A stretch of 64,000 bases of DNA, taken from the NCBI RefSeq assembly GCF_000223375.1, contig NC_017384.1:62001-126000 (forward strand). Reading direction: 5' to 3'. Position numbers and translations under genes: made by a program. The notes below the pieces were generated by a model. The model searched no databases. It was not told the DNA's origin and was given only the letters and a program-made list of their open reading frames with translations. This document shows positions 26,772 to 34,510 of this stretch, one piece after another. This stretch comes from Ketogulonicigenium vulgare WSH-001. Its GTDB lineage: Bacteria > Pseudomonadota > Alphaproteobacteria > Rhodobacterales > Rhodobacteraceae. How positions within the stretch are numbered: the stretch's first letter is position 1; the number at the start of each line of letters is the position of its first letter.

Positions 26772-28547
26772 TTACGCATCCACCAGCGGGCCGGGGTTGT
26801 TGACATAGGTTTGATGAATGGCCTGGGCCGCGCGCACAGCCAGCGCACCGACGGTCACCGTCGGATTGTAACCGGCGTTTGCTGGAAACGCCGATGCACC
26901 GACGACGAACACGTTGTGGACATCCCAGCTTTGGCAATAGGTGTTCAGCGCCGATGTGGTCGGATCAGCCCCGATAACCGCACCACCTTGGGTGTGGCTG
27001 CTGGTCTGCATATAGGGGTTCCAGCTTTTGTCGGCCTGATTGTCGACGATGATATCGCTGCCACCCACTTCGCGCATGATCTCGACCGCGCGGTCGGTCA
27101 CATAGCTGCACATGTCGCGGTCGTTCTTGTTCCAGTCGAATGTCATGCGCATCAGCGGCTGACCGTGGCGATCCTTGTAGGTCGGGTCCAGATCCAGATA
27201 GGCGTCGCGCACCGGCATCGAGGTCCCTTGGCAGAAGATCGTGCCATTGCTGCCATAATCGCGCGCATAGCCCGATTTCCACTCGCTGCCCCAGCGCTTG
27301 GTGCCCGGACGCAGGTTGTCCATGCGCTGGATCGGGCGGCCATCGGTCGAATAGCCCATGATCCCCGCACCGCCGATAAAGCCAAGGCCGGTATGGTCAA
27401 AGTTATCGCCGTTGAAATCGTCGATCTGCACCGCCAGCGCACCACCGCCGATGAAGGGGTTCATATGCTCGCCGTCAAAGAATCCGGTTACGGACGAGCA
27501 GGTCTGATAGTTGTAGTTCCGGCCCACGGTGCCGGTATGGCTGACAGGATCATAGGCCTCGCCCACGCCCGACAGCAGCATCAGACGCACGTTGTCCATC
27601 TGGAATGCGGTGATGACGACGACATCGGCGGGCTGGAAGCCCTCTTCGCCCTCTTTGGTGACAAAGCGTACGCCTTTGGCGGTTTTACCATCTTCGTGTT
27701 TCACAGCGTGCAGCACTTCGGTCTCTGTCAGCACGGTGAAATTCGGGCGACGCATCAGCACCGGCAGAATGCAGGCTTGCGGCGACGATTTCGAGAAGTT
27801 CCCGCAGCCGTGGAAGTCGCAGAACCCGCAATAGGTGCAGGGGCCCATATTGACGCCCAGCGGATTGACATAGGCCTGGCTGAGGTTGCCGGCCGGAATG
27901 GTGAACGGATGATAGCCCATGTTCTGCGTCGTTTCGCGGAACTTGCTCATCCAATGCGAATCTTTCAGCGGCGGTGTCGGATAATCGCGCGAACGGGGGC
28001 CTTCGAACGGGTTGCCGCCCGCCTGAATTTCGCCCTTGATGTTACCTGCGATACCCGACGTGCCCGCGATCCGTTCGAACCGGTCATAATAGGGCTCAAG
28101 CTCGTCATAGCTCATACCCCAGTCCTGCAGTTGCAGGTTCAGGCTGTCAGTAAAGGCATCGCCGTAACGCTCGCGCGTTTGGCTTGCGACCTGCAGATCC
28201 CACGGGGTAAAGCGCCAGGACATCCCGGCCCAGTGTGTACCTGCCCCGCCGACGTTCCAACCATATTGGAACGCCGACCAGTTGCGCACGGGCGCCGCGG
28301 TTTGATCCATGCGGTTACGGAATGTCGTGGTCTCGACCGACATCGGCTGCAGCATCGTGCGGCGTGTGTGCCATTTCAGCTCATCCGCATCGACGGCGGG
28401 CGGGAAATCGGTCGATGTATCGCGCCATGCGCCGCGTTCAATCGCGACGACATTCAGGCCTGCACGGGTCAATTCTTCGGCCATGACCGATCCGGCCCAG
28501 CCAAGGCCCACAATCACGACATCCGCCTTAGGGCGTTCAATAGTCAT
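26772..28547 (-). CDS. GMC-family FAD dehydrogenase large subunit with Fe-S cysteine cluster
   Basis: The 591-residue flavoprotein oxidises a sugar, sugar acid or polyol in the periplasm. It has the FAD motif V-G-L-G-W-A-G-S near the N-terminus, a W-N-V-G-G-A-G-T-H-W motif, a cysteine cluster C237, C240, C243, C248 (C-T-Y-C-G-F-C-D) like the 3Fe-4S site of FAD-glucose dehydrogenase, and the catalytic pair H518 (S-S-H-T-Q-G-G) and N561 (Y-N-P-T-V). There is no signal peptide; in this family it rides through the Tat pathway with the small subunit encoded 23 bases upstream. Gluconate, 2-ketogluconate, glucose and sorbitol are all possible substrates. Confidence 0.92.
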   Translation of the reverse strand: MTIERPKADVVIVGLGWAGSVMAEELTRAGLNVVAIERGAWRDTSTDFPPAVDADELKWHTRRTMLQPMSVETTTFRNRMDQTAAPVRNWSAFQYGWNVGGAGTHWAGMSWRFTPWDLQVASQTRERYGDAFTDSLNLQLQDWGMSYDELEPYYDRFERIAGTSGIAGNIKGEIQAGGNPFEGPRSRDYPTPPLKDSHWMSKFRETTQNMGYHPFTIPAGNLSQAYVNPLGVNMGPCTYCGFCDFHGCGNFSKSSPQACILPVLMRRPNFTVLTETEVLHAVKHEDGKTAKGVRFVTKEGEEGFQPADVVVITAFQMDNVRLMLLSGVGEAYDPVSHTGTVGRNYNYQTCSSVTGFFDGEHMNPFIGGGALAVQIDDFNGDNFDHTGLGFIGGAGIMGYSTDGRPIQRMDNLRPGTKRWGSEWKSGYARDYGSNGTIFCQGTSMPVRDAYLDLDPTYKDRHGQPLMRMTFDWNKNDRDMCSYVTDRAVEIMREVGGSDIIVDNQADKSWNPYMQTSSHTQGGAVIGADPTTSALNTYCQSWDVHNVFVVGASAFPANAGYNPTVTVGALAVRAAQAIHQTYVNNPGPLVDA

Positions 28548-28570
28548 TTTCTGTCTCTTTCGATCTGGCT

Positions 28571-29305
28571 TTAGTCTTGCGGGATCAGGCTGACGGGCGT
28601 CAGGTTCAGCGCCTCGCCGCGGCGGTCGATATAGGGGCGATAGTCATAACGGGCGCCCGGAAAACCGATCATTTTCCAGCCCGCCATGTCTTTGTTGCCG
28701 CCGTAAATCGGATCGGACAAATAGCCCTCGCGCGCGTTTTGCAGCATGAGTTCAAAGAAGGCGCCGGCATGGATTTCGGGGCCCAGGTCGATCTCGCCCG
28801 CCTCAAGGCCGGTCAGGATCTCGTCGATGCGATCAGGCGACAGGGCGGCAAAGGCGACGCCATCCGTGGTCTGGGCATAGGCCTCGAGCGCCTTCAGGCC
28901 AATCTCATAGCGTTGGCGCGGGGTCGACAGGAACTGCGGCATGCCCATGATCGCCTCTTCGTTGGCGGGGTCGAGCGGGCCTTCCAGATACAGCGCAGCA
29001 CCCGATCCATAGGTGCCAGCCAGCTGGTCATCGAGGAATTCGATACAGCCGGCTTCAGATGCGGCGGGGCCGTGGTCATCGGCCGGGATCAGGCGGTCAA
29101 AGACGGCCTTGACGGTGTTGCGGTCGGTTTCATCACGCAACACCACATATTCACCACCCCGGCGTGCGGGCACGGGCAGGTGATCGGGGTTTTGTGCGGT
29201 GGCGGTGGGGAACCCGTTCAGTTCCTCGGCCTTGACGCCTTTTGCCGCCAGCGGGGCAACAGCGGCGGCGAGACCAAGCGAGAATAAAGCTTCTCTGCGG
29301 TTCAT
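28571..29305 (-). CDS. Tat-exported small subunit (gluconate 2-dehydrogenase subunit 3 family)
   Basis: The 244-residue protein begins M-N-R-R-E-A-L-F-S-L-G, a twin-arginine signal followed by an alanine-rich hydrophobic core. The mature part has the subunit-3 pattern (V-F-D-R-L-I-P-A-D-D-x-G-P-A-A; G-C-I-E-F-L-D-D-Q-L; Y-D-Y-R-P near the end). In the family it acts as hitchhiker chaperone for the FAD subunit. ATG 29305 follows AAGGAT. It is the first gene of the three-gene complex operon, divergent from a LacI-type gene. Confidence 0.9.
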   Translation of the reverse strand: MNRREALFSLGLAAAVAPLAAKGVKAEELNGFPTATAQNPDHLPVPARRGGEYVVLRDETDRNTVKAVFDRLIPADDHGPAASEAGCIEFLDDQLAGTYGSGAALYLEGPLDPANEEAIMGMPQFLSTPRQRYEIGLKALEAYAQTTDGVAFAALSPDRIDEILTGLEAGEIDLGPEIHAGAFFELMLQNAREGYLSDPIYGGNKDMAGWKMIGFPGARYDYRPYIDRRGEALNLTPVSLIPQD

Positions 29306-29675
29306 CGGCGATCCTTTCCGGACATAGTCCAGCAGCGCAAGCATAGGCTTGCTGCGCCAGCGGAACTGGCGCGGTCAATCTTGGGGCGATGGAGGGGGTG
29401 TGACGGCTGTGCCCTAGGTCGGGCGCGGCTGGCGCGCAGGTATGAAAAGCATGGCTACCTCAATGAGTGGCTGTCTCAGCTGTCAGTTCTTTGGGTTAGC
29501 GCGGCCCAAAGGGGCAAACAAGACACATGAATCGCGCCATTTGACCCAGATCTGATTATCCATCACTGTGACGAAAAACCCTCAAACCTTCATGTCAGGA
29601 TGAGGGATTTTGCCGCGATTGCCAGTGGTAGATGGTGGCAGTAAATTGAGCTTTCAGCCACCAGCAGGATATTCC
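29306..29675. promoter_or_regulatory. Divergent intergenic region between the dehydrogenase operon and the second LacI gene
   Basis: The 370 bases hold no credible gene. Two inverted repeats lie on the lacI side. CCCTCA (29579-29584) and TGAGGG (29601-29606) are flanked by AAAA and ATTTT, an attenuator-like shape. TGGTGGC (29633-29639) and GCCACCA (29657-29663) end just before the AGGAT ribosome site (29666-29670). Both promoters must lie here, but I could not place them with confidence. Confidence 0.5.
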
Positions 29676-30707
29676 ATGGCAGCGCGCAAGACGATCTCTG
29701 ACCTGGCAAACGAAGCGCAGATCAGTGTCTCGACCATTGATCGAATCCTTAGTGGACGCGGCCATGTCAAAGCCACGACCGTCGAACATGTGCTGGCCGC
29801 AGCCGAGCGAATCGGCTTTCACGGTATCGCTGTCATTCGCAGCCGTTTGGGCGAGGTTGCGCCGCAACGCACCTTGGGCTTTGTCATCAACAGCAAATCG
29901 CGGCGCCTTTACACGCTATTTGGCACTTGGCTGGAAAGCTATACGGCCAAGGCCAGCAGCATAAAGGGACGTGCGCTGGTGACCTATGTCGATGGCGTCG
30001 ATCCTGATGCTTGGGCGGCCGCCCTTTATGATCTGGGCGAGCAATGTGACGCAATCGCCTGTATCGGCCTTGATCATCCCGCCTGCAATATTGCGGTCTC
30101 TGATCTGGCGGCACGTGGAATTCCTGTCATTTCAATGATTTCCAGCTTTTCCTCGCCCGATGTTGCAGGGTTTATCGGGTCGAACGATTGGCAACTTGGC
30201 CGCACCGCGGGCTGGTTCATGCAGCGCCTGTGCAAGGCGCCGGGCAAAATCGCAATTTTCAAAGGCTCAGAGCTTTACTCCAGCCAGCAGACGAATGAGA
30301 TCAGCTTCCGCTCGTATCTGCGCAGCAGCGGGTTGGATCTGTTGGATTCGGTCTTTACCGAGGAATCCGACGCCCATGCGATCACCGTGACCGATGCGCT
30401 TTTCGCGCAGCACCAGGATATCGTCGGGGTTGTGACCTTTGGCGGCGGGCAGGGCAGTGTCGCGCGCGCGATTGCCGCAAAGGTTCAGGCTGGCCTGCGC
30501 AAGCCGGTGGTCATCGGGCTGGAGCTGACAGATGCCACGCGCAAACAACTTGTCAGCGGCGAGATCGACATCATGCTGGCCCATCCGCTAGAAGAAATCG
30601 CCGCTGCGGCGGTTGAGGCACTTGTGCAATTGGTCGGCGACCGTGCGGCGAGCGCCCGGATCGAACGGATCATCCCCTTTAAGGTCATCGTTTCCGAGAA
30701 TTGCTAG
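29676..30707 (+). CDS. LacI family transcriptional regulator, divergent from the dehydrogenase operon
   Basis: The 343-residue regulator has an N-terminal helix-turn-helix (T-I-S-D-L-A-N-E-A-Q-I-S-V-S-T-I-D-R-I-L-S-G-R) and a sugar-binding-type effector domain resembling the AraF/RbsB-like branch (G-F-V-I-N-S; I-A-C-I-G-L-D; I-G-L-E-L-T). The ATG at 29676 follows AGGAT. Its position back to back with the dehydrogenase operon makes it the likely local regulator, though no operator could be confirmed. Confidence 0.88.
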   Translation: MAARKTISDLANEAQISVSTIDRILSGRGHVKATTVEHVLAAAERIGFHGIAVIRSRLGEVAPQRTLGFVINSKSRRLYTLFGTWLESYTAKASSIKGRALVTYVDGVDPDAWAAALYDLGEQCDAIACIGLDHPACNIAVSDLAARGIPVISMISSFSSPDVAGFIGSNDWQLGRTAGWFMQRLCKAPGKIAIFKGSELYSSQQTNEISFRSYLRSSGLDLLDSVFTEESDAHAITVTDALFAQHQDIVGVVTFGGGQGSVARAIAAKVQAGLRKPVVIGLELTDATRKQLVSGEIDIMLAHPLEEIAAAAVEALVQLVGDRAASARIERIIPFKVIVSENC

Positions 30708-30731
30708 CAAAGCATCGGGCGGCCAAGAACG

Positions 30732-30767
30732 TTGACTTTACGCCCTATATAGGGTACCCCCCTATAT
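30732..30767 (+). promoter_or_regulatory. Probable DmeR operator/promoter of dmeRF
   Basis: An inverted repeat ATATAGGG (30747-30754), spacer TACCC, CCCTATAT (30760-30767) ends one base before the dmeR start codon. G/C tracts flanked by AT-rich inverted repeats are the known binding mode of the RcnR/CsoR family. A -35-like TTGACT lies at 30732-30737. No ribosome site exists between the operator and the ATG. Confidence 0.7.
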
Positions 30768-30768
30768 T

Positions 30769-31047
30769 ATGTCACATCTCAGTCAGAACAAGGCCAAGCT
30801 TTTGGCGCGCGTCCGCCGCCTGAAGGGGCAGATGGAAGCGATCGAGCGCAAGCTGGAGGACGATGCGCATTGCGGCGAGGTTCTAAACCTTGTGGCTTCG
30901 GTGCGCGGGGCGATATCGGGGCTGACCGCCGAGTTGATCGAAGATCACCTGCGCGAACATGTTTCCAACCCCGACAAGGACGAAGATCCGGCCCGCGCGC
31001 AGGGCGCGGCCGAGTTGATAGATGTCATCAGGACGTATTTGAAATGA
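30769..31047 (+). CDS. dmeR: Ni/Co-responsive repressor, RcnR/CsoR family (DmeR)
   Basis: The 92-residue all-helical repressor has H3, C35, H60 and H64, exactly the metal ligands of the nickel/cobalt sensor RcnR and not the Cu(I) set of CsoR. The M-S-H start is therefore functionally supported: cleaving or moving it would remove H3. It overlaps the exporter gene by four bases (ATGA), the known dmeRF arrangement of Rhizobiales. It should release the operator when Co(II) or Ni(II) binds. Confidence 0.92.
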   Translation: MSHLSQNKAKLLARVRRLKGQMEAIERKLEDDAHCGEVLNLVASVRGAISGLTAELIEDHLREHVSNPDKDEDPARAQGAAELIDVIRTYLK

Positions 31048-31985
31048 GCCAGGCCGAAGATAAATTCGCAGCGCCGCATGGGCATGTGTTTCTAGGCGCC
31101 GACCATGACCGCAACGAGCGGCGCACCTGGCTGGTCATCGGCATTACCGCCGCGATGATGGTGATCGAGATCGCCGCAGGTACGATCTACGGCTCGATGG
31201 CGTTGGTTGCCGATGGATGGCACATGTCGACCCATGCGGCGGCGATGCTAATCACCGCGCTGGCCTATCTTTACGCGCGCAAGCATCGCGATAACCCTCG
31301 CTTTAGCTTTGGGACCGGCAAGCTGGGCGATCTGGCGGGATTTGCCAGTGCCATCATTTTGGCCCTGATCGCGCTGCTGATCGGCTGGGAAAGCGTGCAG
31401 CGCTTGTATAATCCGGTCGCGATCTCATTCCCGCAGGCGATTTCTGTGGCGGTGGTGGGGTTGGTGGTCAATCTGGTTTGCGCCTGGTTGCTGCGGGATG
31501 ATCATGCGCATCATCATGGGCATGATCATGATCATCACCACACACATCACCACGCAGGCCAGGATAACAATATCCGCGCGGCCTATCTGCATGTTCTGGC
31601 GGATGCGCTGACCTCGGTTCTGGCGATTGTCGCACTCGTGATGGGCAGTGTCTTTGGCTGGGGCTGGATGGACCCGATGATGGGCATTGTGGGCGGGTTG
31701 GTCATTGCGCGCTGGTCCGTGGGGTTGATCCGCGACACCGGCCGCACGTTGGTCGACTACCTGCCGGACGGCGAGGATCTGCCCGACGAAATTCGCACAG
31801 CGCTGGTCGCGGATGGCGTTCAGGTGACTGATTTGCATGTCTGGCAGATCGGCCCGGGTCATTTCGCCGCAGCACTGTCTTTGCGCGTTGAAACCGTGCA
31901 CGCGCCGGCATTCTATCGCGAAAAATTGCGCCACATCCATGATCTGTCGCATCTGACCATTGAGGTCGAGCGCGCCATCCCCTAG
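31044..31985 (+). CDS. dmeF: Cation diffusion facilitator, Co/Ni efflux (DmeF)
   Basis: The 313-residue inner-membrane proton antiporter has the DmeF N-terminal mark (H-V-F-L-G-A-D-H-x-x-N-E-R-R-T-W) and six helices with the metal sites A-D-G-W-H-M-S-T-H and V-L-A-D-A-L-T. A histidine-rich loop (D-D-H-A-H-H-H-G-H-D-H) lies between helices 4 and 5, and the C-terminal cytoplasmic domain contains D-L-H-V-W-Q-I. Start at ATG 31044 within the dmeR stop. Expected function: cytoplasmic Co(II)/Ni(II) export. Confidence 0.92.
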   Translation: MSQAEDKFAAPHGHVFLGADHDRNERRTWLVIGITAAMMVIEIAAGTIYGSMALVADGWHMSTHAAAMLITALAYLYARKHRDNPRFSFGTGKLGDLAGFASAIILALIALLIGWESVQRLYNPVAISFPQAISVAVVGLVVNLVCAWLLRDDHAHHHGHDHDHHHTHHHAGQDNNIRAAYLHVLADALTSVLAIVALVMGSVFGWGWMDPMMGIVGGLVIARWSVGLIRDTGRTLVDYLPDGEDLPDEIRTALVADGVQVTDLHVWQIGPGHFAAALSLRVETVHAPAFYREKLRHIHDLSHLTIEVERAIP

Positions 31986-32153
31986 GCGTCGTCCCGCTTT
32001 CGATCACAATTGCATATTGCAACCATTGGCCAGATTGCGCCTGCAATTTTGCTATGTTAGCGCAATCATCGCAAAATCTGCGGCGCCAGCGCTTTTCCAC
32101 TGCTAGGGTGAGCTGCAGGCGTGCCGCATTGGCCGTTAACCCGAGTATGCAAG

Positions 32154-32615
32154 ATGATTGATGACAGAGACCGCAAACTACTGAACCACCTGCAAAGTGA
32201 TGCAGATATCTCGATCTCGGATCTGGCCGATCGCGTGGCACTGTCTGTATCGGCCTGCTGGCGACGGGTGCGGCGGTTGTACGAGCAAGGCTTTGTCGCG
32301 CGCCGCATCGCGGTGCTGGATCGGCAAAAGATGAATGTGCCGACCACGGTCTATATGATGATCCAAACATCCGACCATTCGATTGAATGGCTGGAAAAGT
32401 TCCGCCAAGCGGTGCTGGATATTCCCGAGATCATCGAAGTGCACCGCCTGACCGGCAACATCGACTATCTGTTGAAAGTCGTGCTGCCCAATGTCGAACA
32501 CCTTGATGCAATCTATAAGATGCTGGTGAACAAGGTGAATTTCGTCGACGTCTCCTCCTATATCTCGATGGAAGGGATGAAAGAGACGACGATGATTCCG
32601 ACCAGCTATGCCTGA
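32154..32615 (+). CDS. Lrp/AsnC family transcriptional regulator
   Basis: The 153-residue regulator has an N-terminal helix-turn-helix (I-S-D-L-A-D-R-V-A-L-S-V-S-A-C-W-R-R-V-R-R-L) and a RAM ligand-binding domain with the H-R-L-T-G-N-I-D-Y-L-L-K-V turn. The ATG at 32154 matches the family start. It converges on the SufS-like gene. Lrp relatives often control a neighbouring amino-acid gene, so the aminotransferase is the obvious candidate target; three phased A-tract repeats lie upstream of that gene. Confidence 0.9.
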   Translation: MIDDRDRKLLNHLQSDADISISDLADRVALSVSACWRRVRRLYEQGFVARRIAVLDRQKMNVPTTVYMMIQTSDHSIEWLEKFRQAVLDIPEIIEVHRLTGNIDYLLKVVLPNVEHLDAIYKMLVNKVNFVDVSSYISMEGMKETTMIPTSYA

Positions 32616-32625
32616 ATAGGCGCTT

Positions 32626-32646
32626 GCCCTGTCACGCGGACAGGGC
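32626..32646. terminator. Hairpin between convergent lrp-type and SufS-like genes (weak terminator)
   Basis: GCCCTGTC (32626-32633), loop ACGCG, GACAGGGC (32639-32646) is a perfect 8-bp stem that includes the stop codon of the minus-strand gene. Neither side has a T run, so intrinsic termination is uncertain. Confidence 0.4.
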
Positions 32647-34104
32647 AGCGTCCAACACGGGGGCAAAGCGCGCTGTGCGCGGATCACCTTGGTACAGGCG
32701 CTGCATCTCGCAGGCGTTCTGTGATAGCTCTGCCACGGCGGCCAAGATCGCCTCGACCTGCGTATCCGACATCAGATAGGTCAGGTTCAGACGCACCCAG
32801 CCCGGCTTTTCCAATTCTTCGCCCGCATCCAGCTGCGCGATCAGCGCGGTCGAGCCATCCTCGTCCAGATCCAGCAGGCGGTGCGCATAGGGGCCAGCGC
32901 AGGCGCAGCCACCACGCACCTGAATGCCGTAATGGTCTGACAGCATACGCGTGAACAATTGGTGGTGGATGCGGCTGCCGTCGGGCGCGTGAACACGGAA
33001 TGAAAAGACGGGCAGGGCATGCGCGCCCTCGCGCTGGCCCAGCAGGTCAATGCCCGGCAAACCGTCCCAAGCGGCAAGGGCGCGTTGGCGCAGTTCCTCG
33101 TCCCGCATCAGGATATGGTCGATACCGACGGCCTCTTTGACCAAAAGGCACAGGGCCGCGCGGATATCACCGACGATATTGGGGGTGCCCGCCTCTTCGC
33201 GCGCGACCAGATTGCCGCTGTAGATATGCCCCCAGGGCGAGACGAACCGCACCGTGCCGCCGCCCGGAAAGGTCGGCCGCGCGCGCCAGCCGATATCGCG
33301 GCGCAGGATCAAGATGCCGCTGGCACCGGGGCCACCGGGGAATTTATGCGGCGAAAAGACGATGGCATCCTTGGCCGTCTCGCCCGTACCCATGTCGATG
33401 GCGATATAGGGTGCGGCGGCGGCATAATCCCAGACCGAGATCGCGCCCGCATGTTTCAGGCGGCGTGTCACGGCATGTGTATCCGTCAAGATGCCCGTGA
33501 CATTCGACGCTGCCGAAAAGCTGCCGACGATCAGATCGGCGCCGCTGGCATCGACCAGCGCCTGATCCAGTGCGGCCATATCAGGGCCACCGTCGCGCGC
33601 CTCGGGGATGGCGATCACCTCGGCGCCGCTTTCGCGCCAGGGCAGGATGTTCGAGTGATGCTCATACGGCCCGAGGATCACCACGACGCGCTGCCCGGCG
33701 CTTACGCGCGCGGCCAGATCAAGGCCCGCGACAATGCGGTTCAGGCCACCCGTTGCGCCTGCGCCGGTAAAGATGACGTCCGAATCCTCGGCCTTGCAGA
33801 TGCGGGCAATCTCGCGCCGCGCGCCTTCGCGCATCCGGCTCATGACGCCACCTACGAAAGAGGCCTCGGTATGGGTGTTTGCGTAAAATGGCAGCACGCG
33901 GGTCATCACGAAGTCTTCGATCTGGCGCAGCGCGCGGCCAGAGGCGGTGTAATCGGCATAGATCAGACGCTTGGTGCCAAAGGGCGTGTCAAAGGCGATG
34001 TCATCCCCGATCAACCCCGCACGCAGCGCCGCCACGGTGTTTGGACCGGCAAGGCTGGCTTTGAATGCGGCAATCGCATCATCGGGATTGCGGATATCTG
34101 ACAT
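32632..34104 (-). CDS. Class V aminotransferase, SufS/CsdA-like PLP enzyme
   Basis: The 490-residue PLP enzyme resembles cysteine desulfurases: L-I-Y-A-D-Y-T-A-S near the N-terminus, G-P-Y-E-H-H-S-N-I-L-P-W, the lysine of S-P-H-K-F-P-G-G-P-G, and a late C-A-C-A-G-P-Y cysteine region. It is about 80 residues longer than SufS, and no suf or isc genes are nearby, so it is probably a specialised aminotransferase/lyase rather than the Fe-S housekeeping enzyme. The start at 34104 is chosen because AGGTGG precedes it; a long upstream frame has no coding character. Confidence 0.82.
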   Translation of the reverse strand: MSDIRNPDDAIAAFKASLAGPNTVAALRAGLIGDDIAFDTPFGTKRLIYADYTASGRALRQIEDFVMTRVLPFYANTHTEASFVGGVMSRMREGARREIARICKAEDSDVIFTGAGATGGLNRIVAGLDLAARVSAGQRVVVILGPYEHHSNILPWRESGAEVIAIPEARDGGPDMAALDQALVDASGADLIVGSFSAASNVTGILTDTHAVTRRLKHAGAISVWDYAAAAPYIAIDMGTGETAKDAIVFSPHKFPGGPGASGILILRRDIGWRARPTFPGGGTVRFVSPWGHIYSGNLVAREEAGTPNIVGDIRAALCLLVKEAVGIDHILMRDEELRQRALAAWDGLPGIDLLGQREGAHALPVFSFRVHAPDGSRIHHQLFTRMLSDHYGIQVRGGCACAGPYAHRLLDLDEDGSTALIAQLDAGEELEKPGWVRLNLTYLMSDTQVEAILAAVAELSQNACEMQRLYQGDPRTARFAPVLDAALSA

Positions 34105-34510
34105 AGGGCCCACCTGCTGTGCTTGCGAAGAATTTGCGTCCATTTCGCGATTCGCGCGATGAACATGGCGATCATCGCCGCGAACACGTAAAAATTTTTG
34201 CGGAATTTTTGGCGAATTTCGAAACGAACTTGCGTCTGTCATGCTGTGATCCCTGCCATTTGCAAATAGAGGATGGAATGGGGTGTCTGTCTTTACCTCA
34301 GAATCACTATAAACTTTGTCGTGTATTAAATCCAACCTTTTATCGGATTGGCGGCGGATCTTGGCATGCGTGGTTAATGGGGGCGGTTGATTTTCGTGCA
34401 GAAAATAGGCGGGCGCGGGCGGGCGGGCAGAAATTGTGCAAAAGCCTTGGTGCCAACATTGGAACTGTGAAAGCGTGAAGGGGAATGCAGCAGCGGGACG
34501 GCAAGGCAGA
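34105..34510. promoter_or_regulatory. Divergent intergenic region with phased A-tract repeats
   Basis: The 406 bases hold no credible gene and are AT-richer than the surroundings. Three consecutive 11-bp units beginning AATTT (34193-34203, 34204-34214, 34215-34225) put A/T tracts on one helix face, as in intrinsically bent or Lrp-bound DNA. A G/C-only stretch (about 34410-34427) lies on the side of the large operon. Both promoters must be here, but I cannot place their boxes. Confidence 0.55.

Noticed and set aside
26760..28574. 604-codon open frame on the plus strand
   Set aside because: It lies entirely antisense to the FAD dehydrogenase gene, which has strong motifs. GC-rich third positions commonly leave the opposite strand open.
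34410..34427. G/C-only stretch of GCGGGCGG type as a repeat array
   Set aside because: Short, irregular and within normal composition for this genome; no unit conserved well enough.
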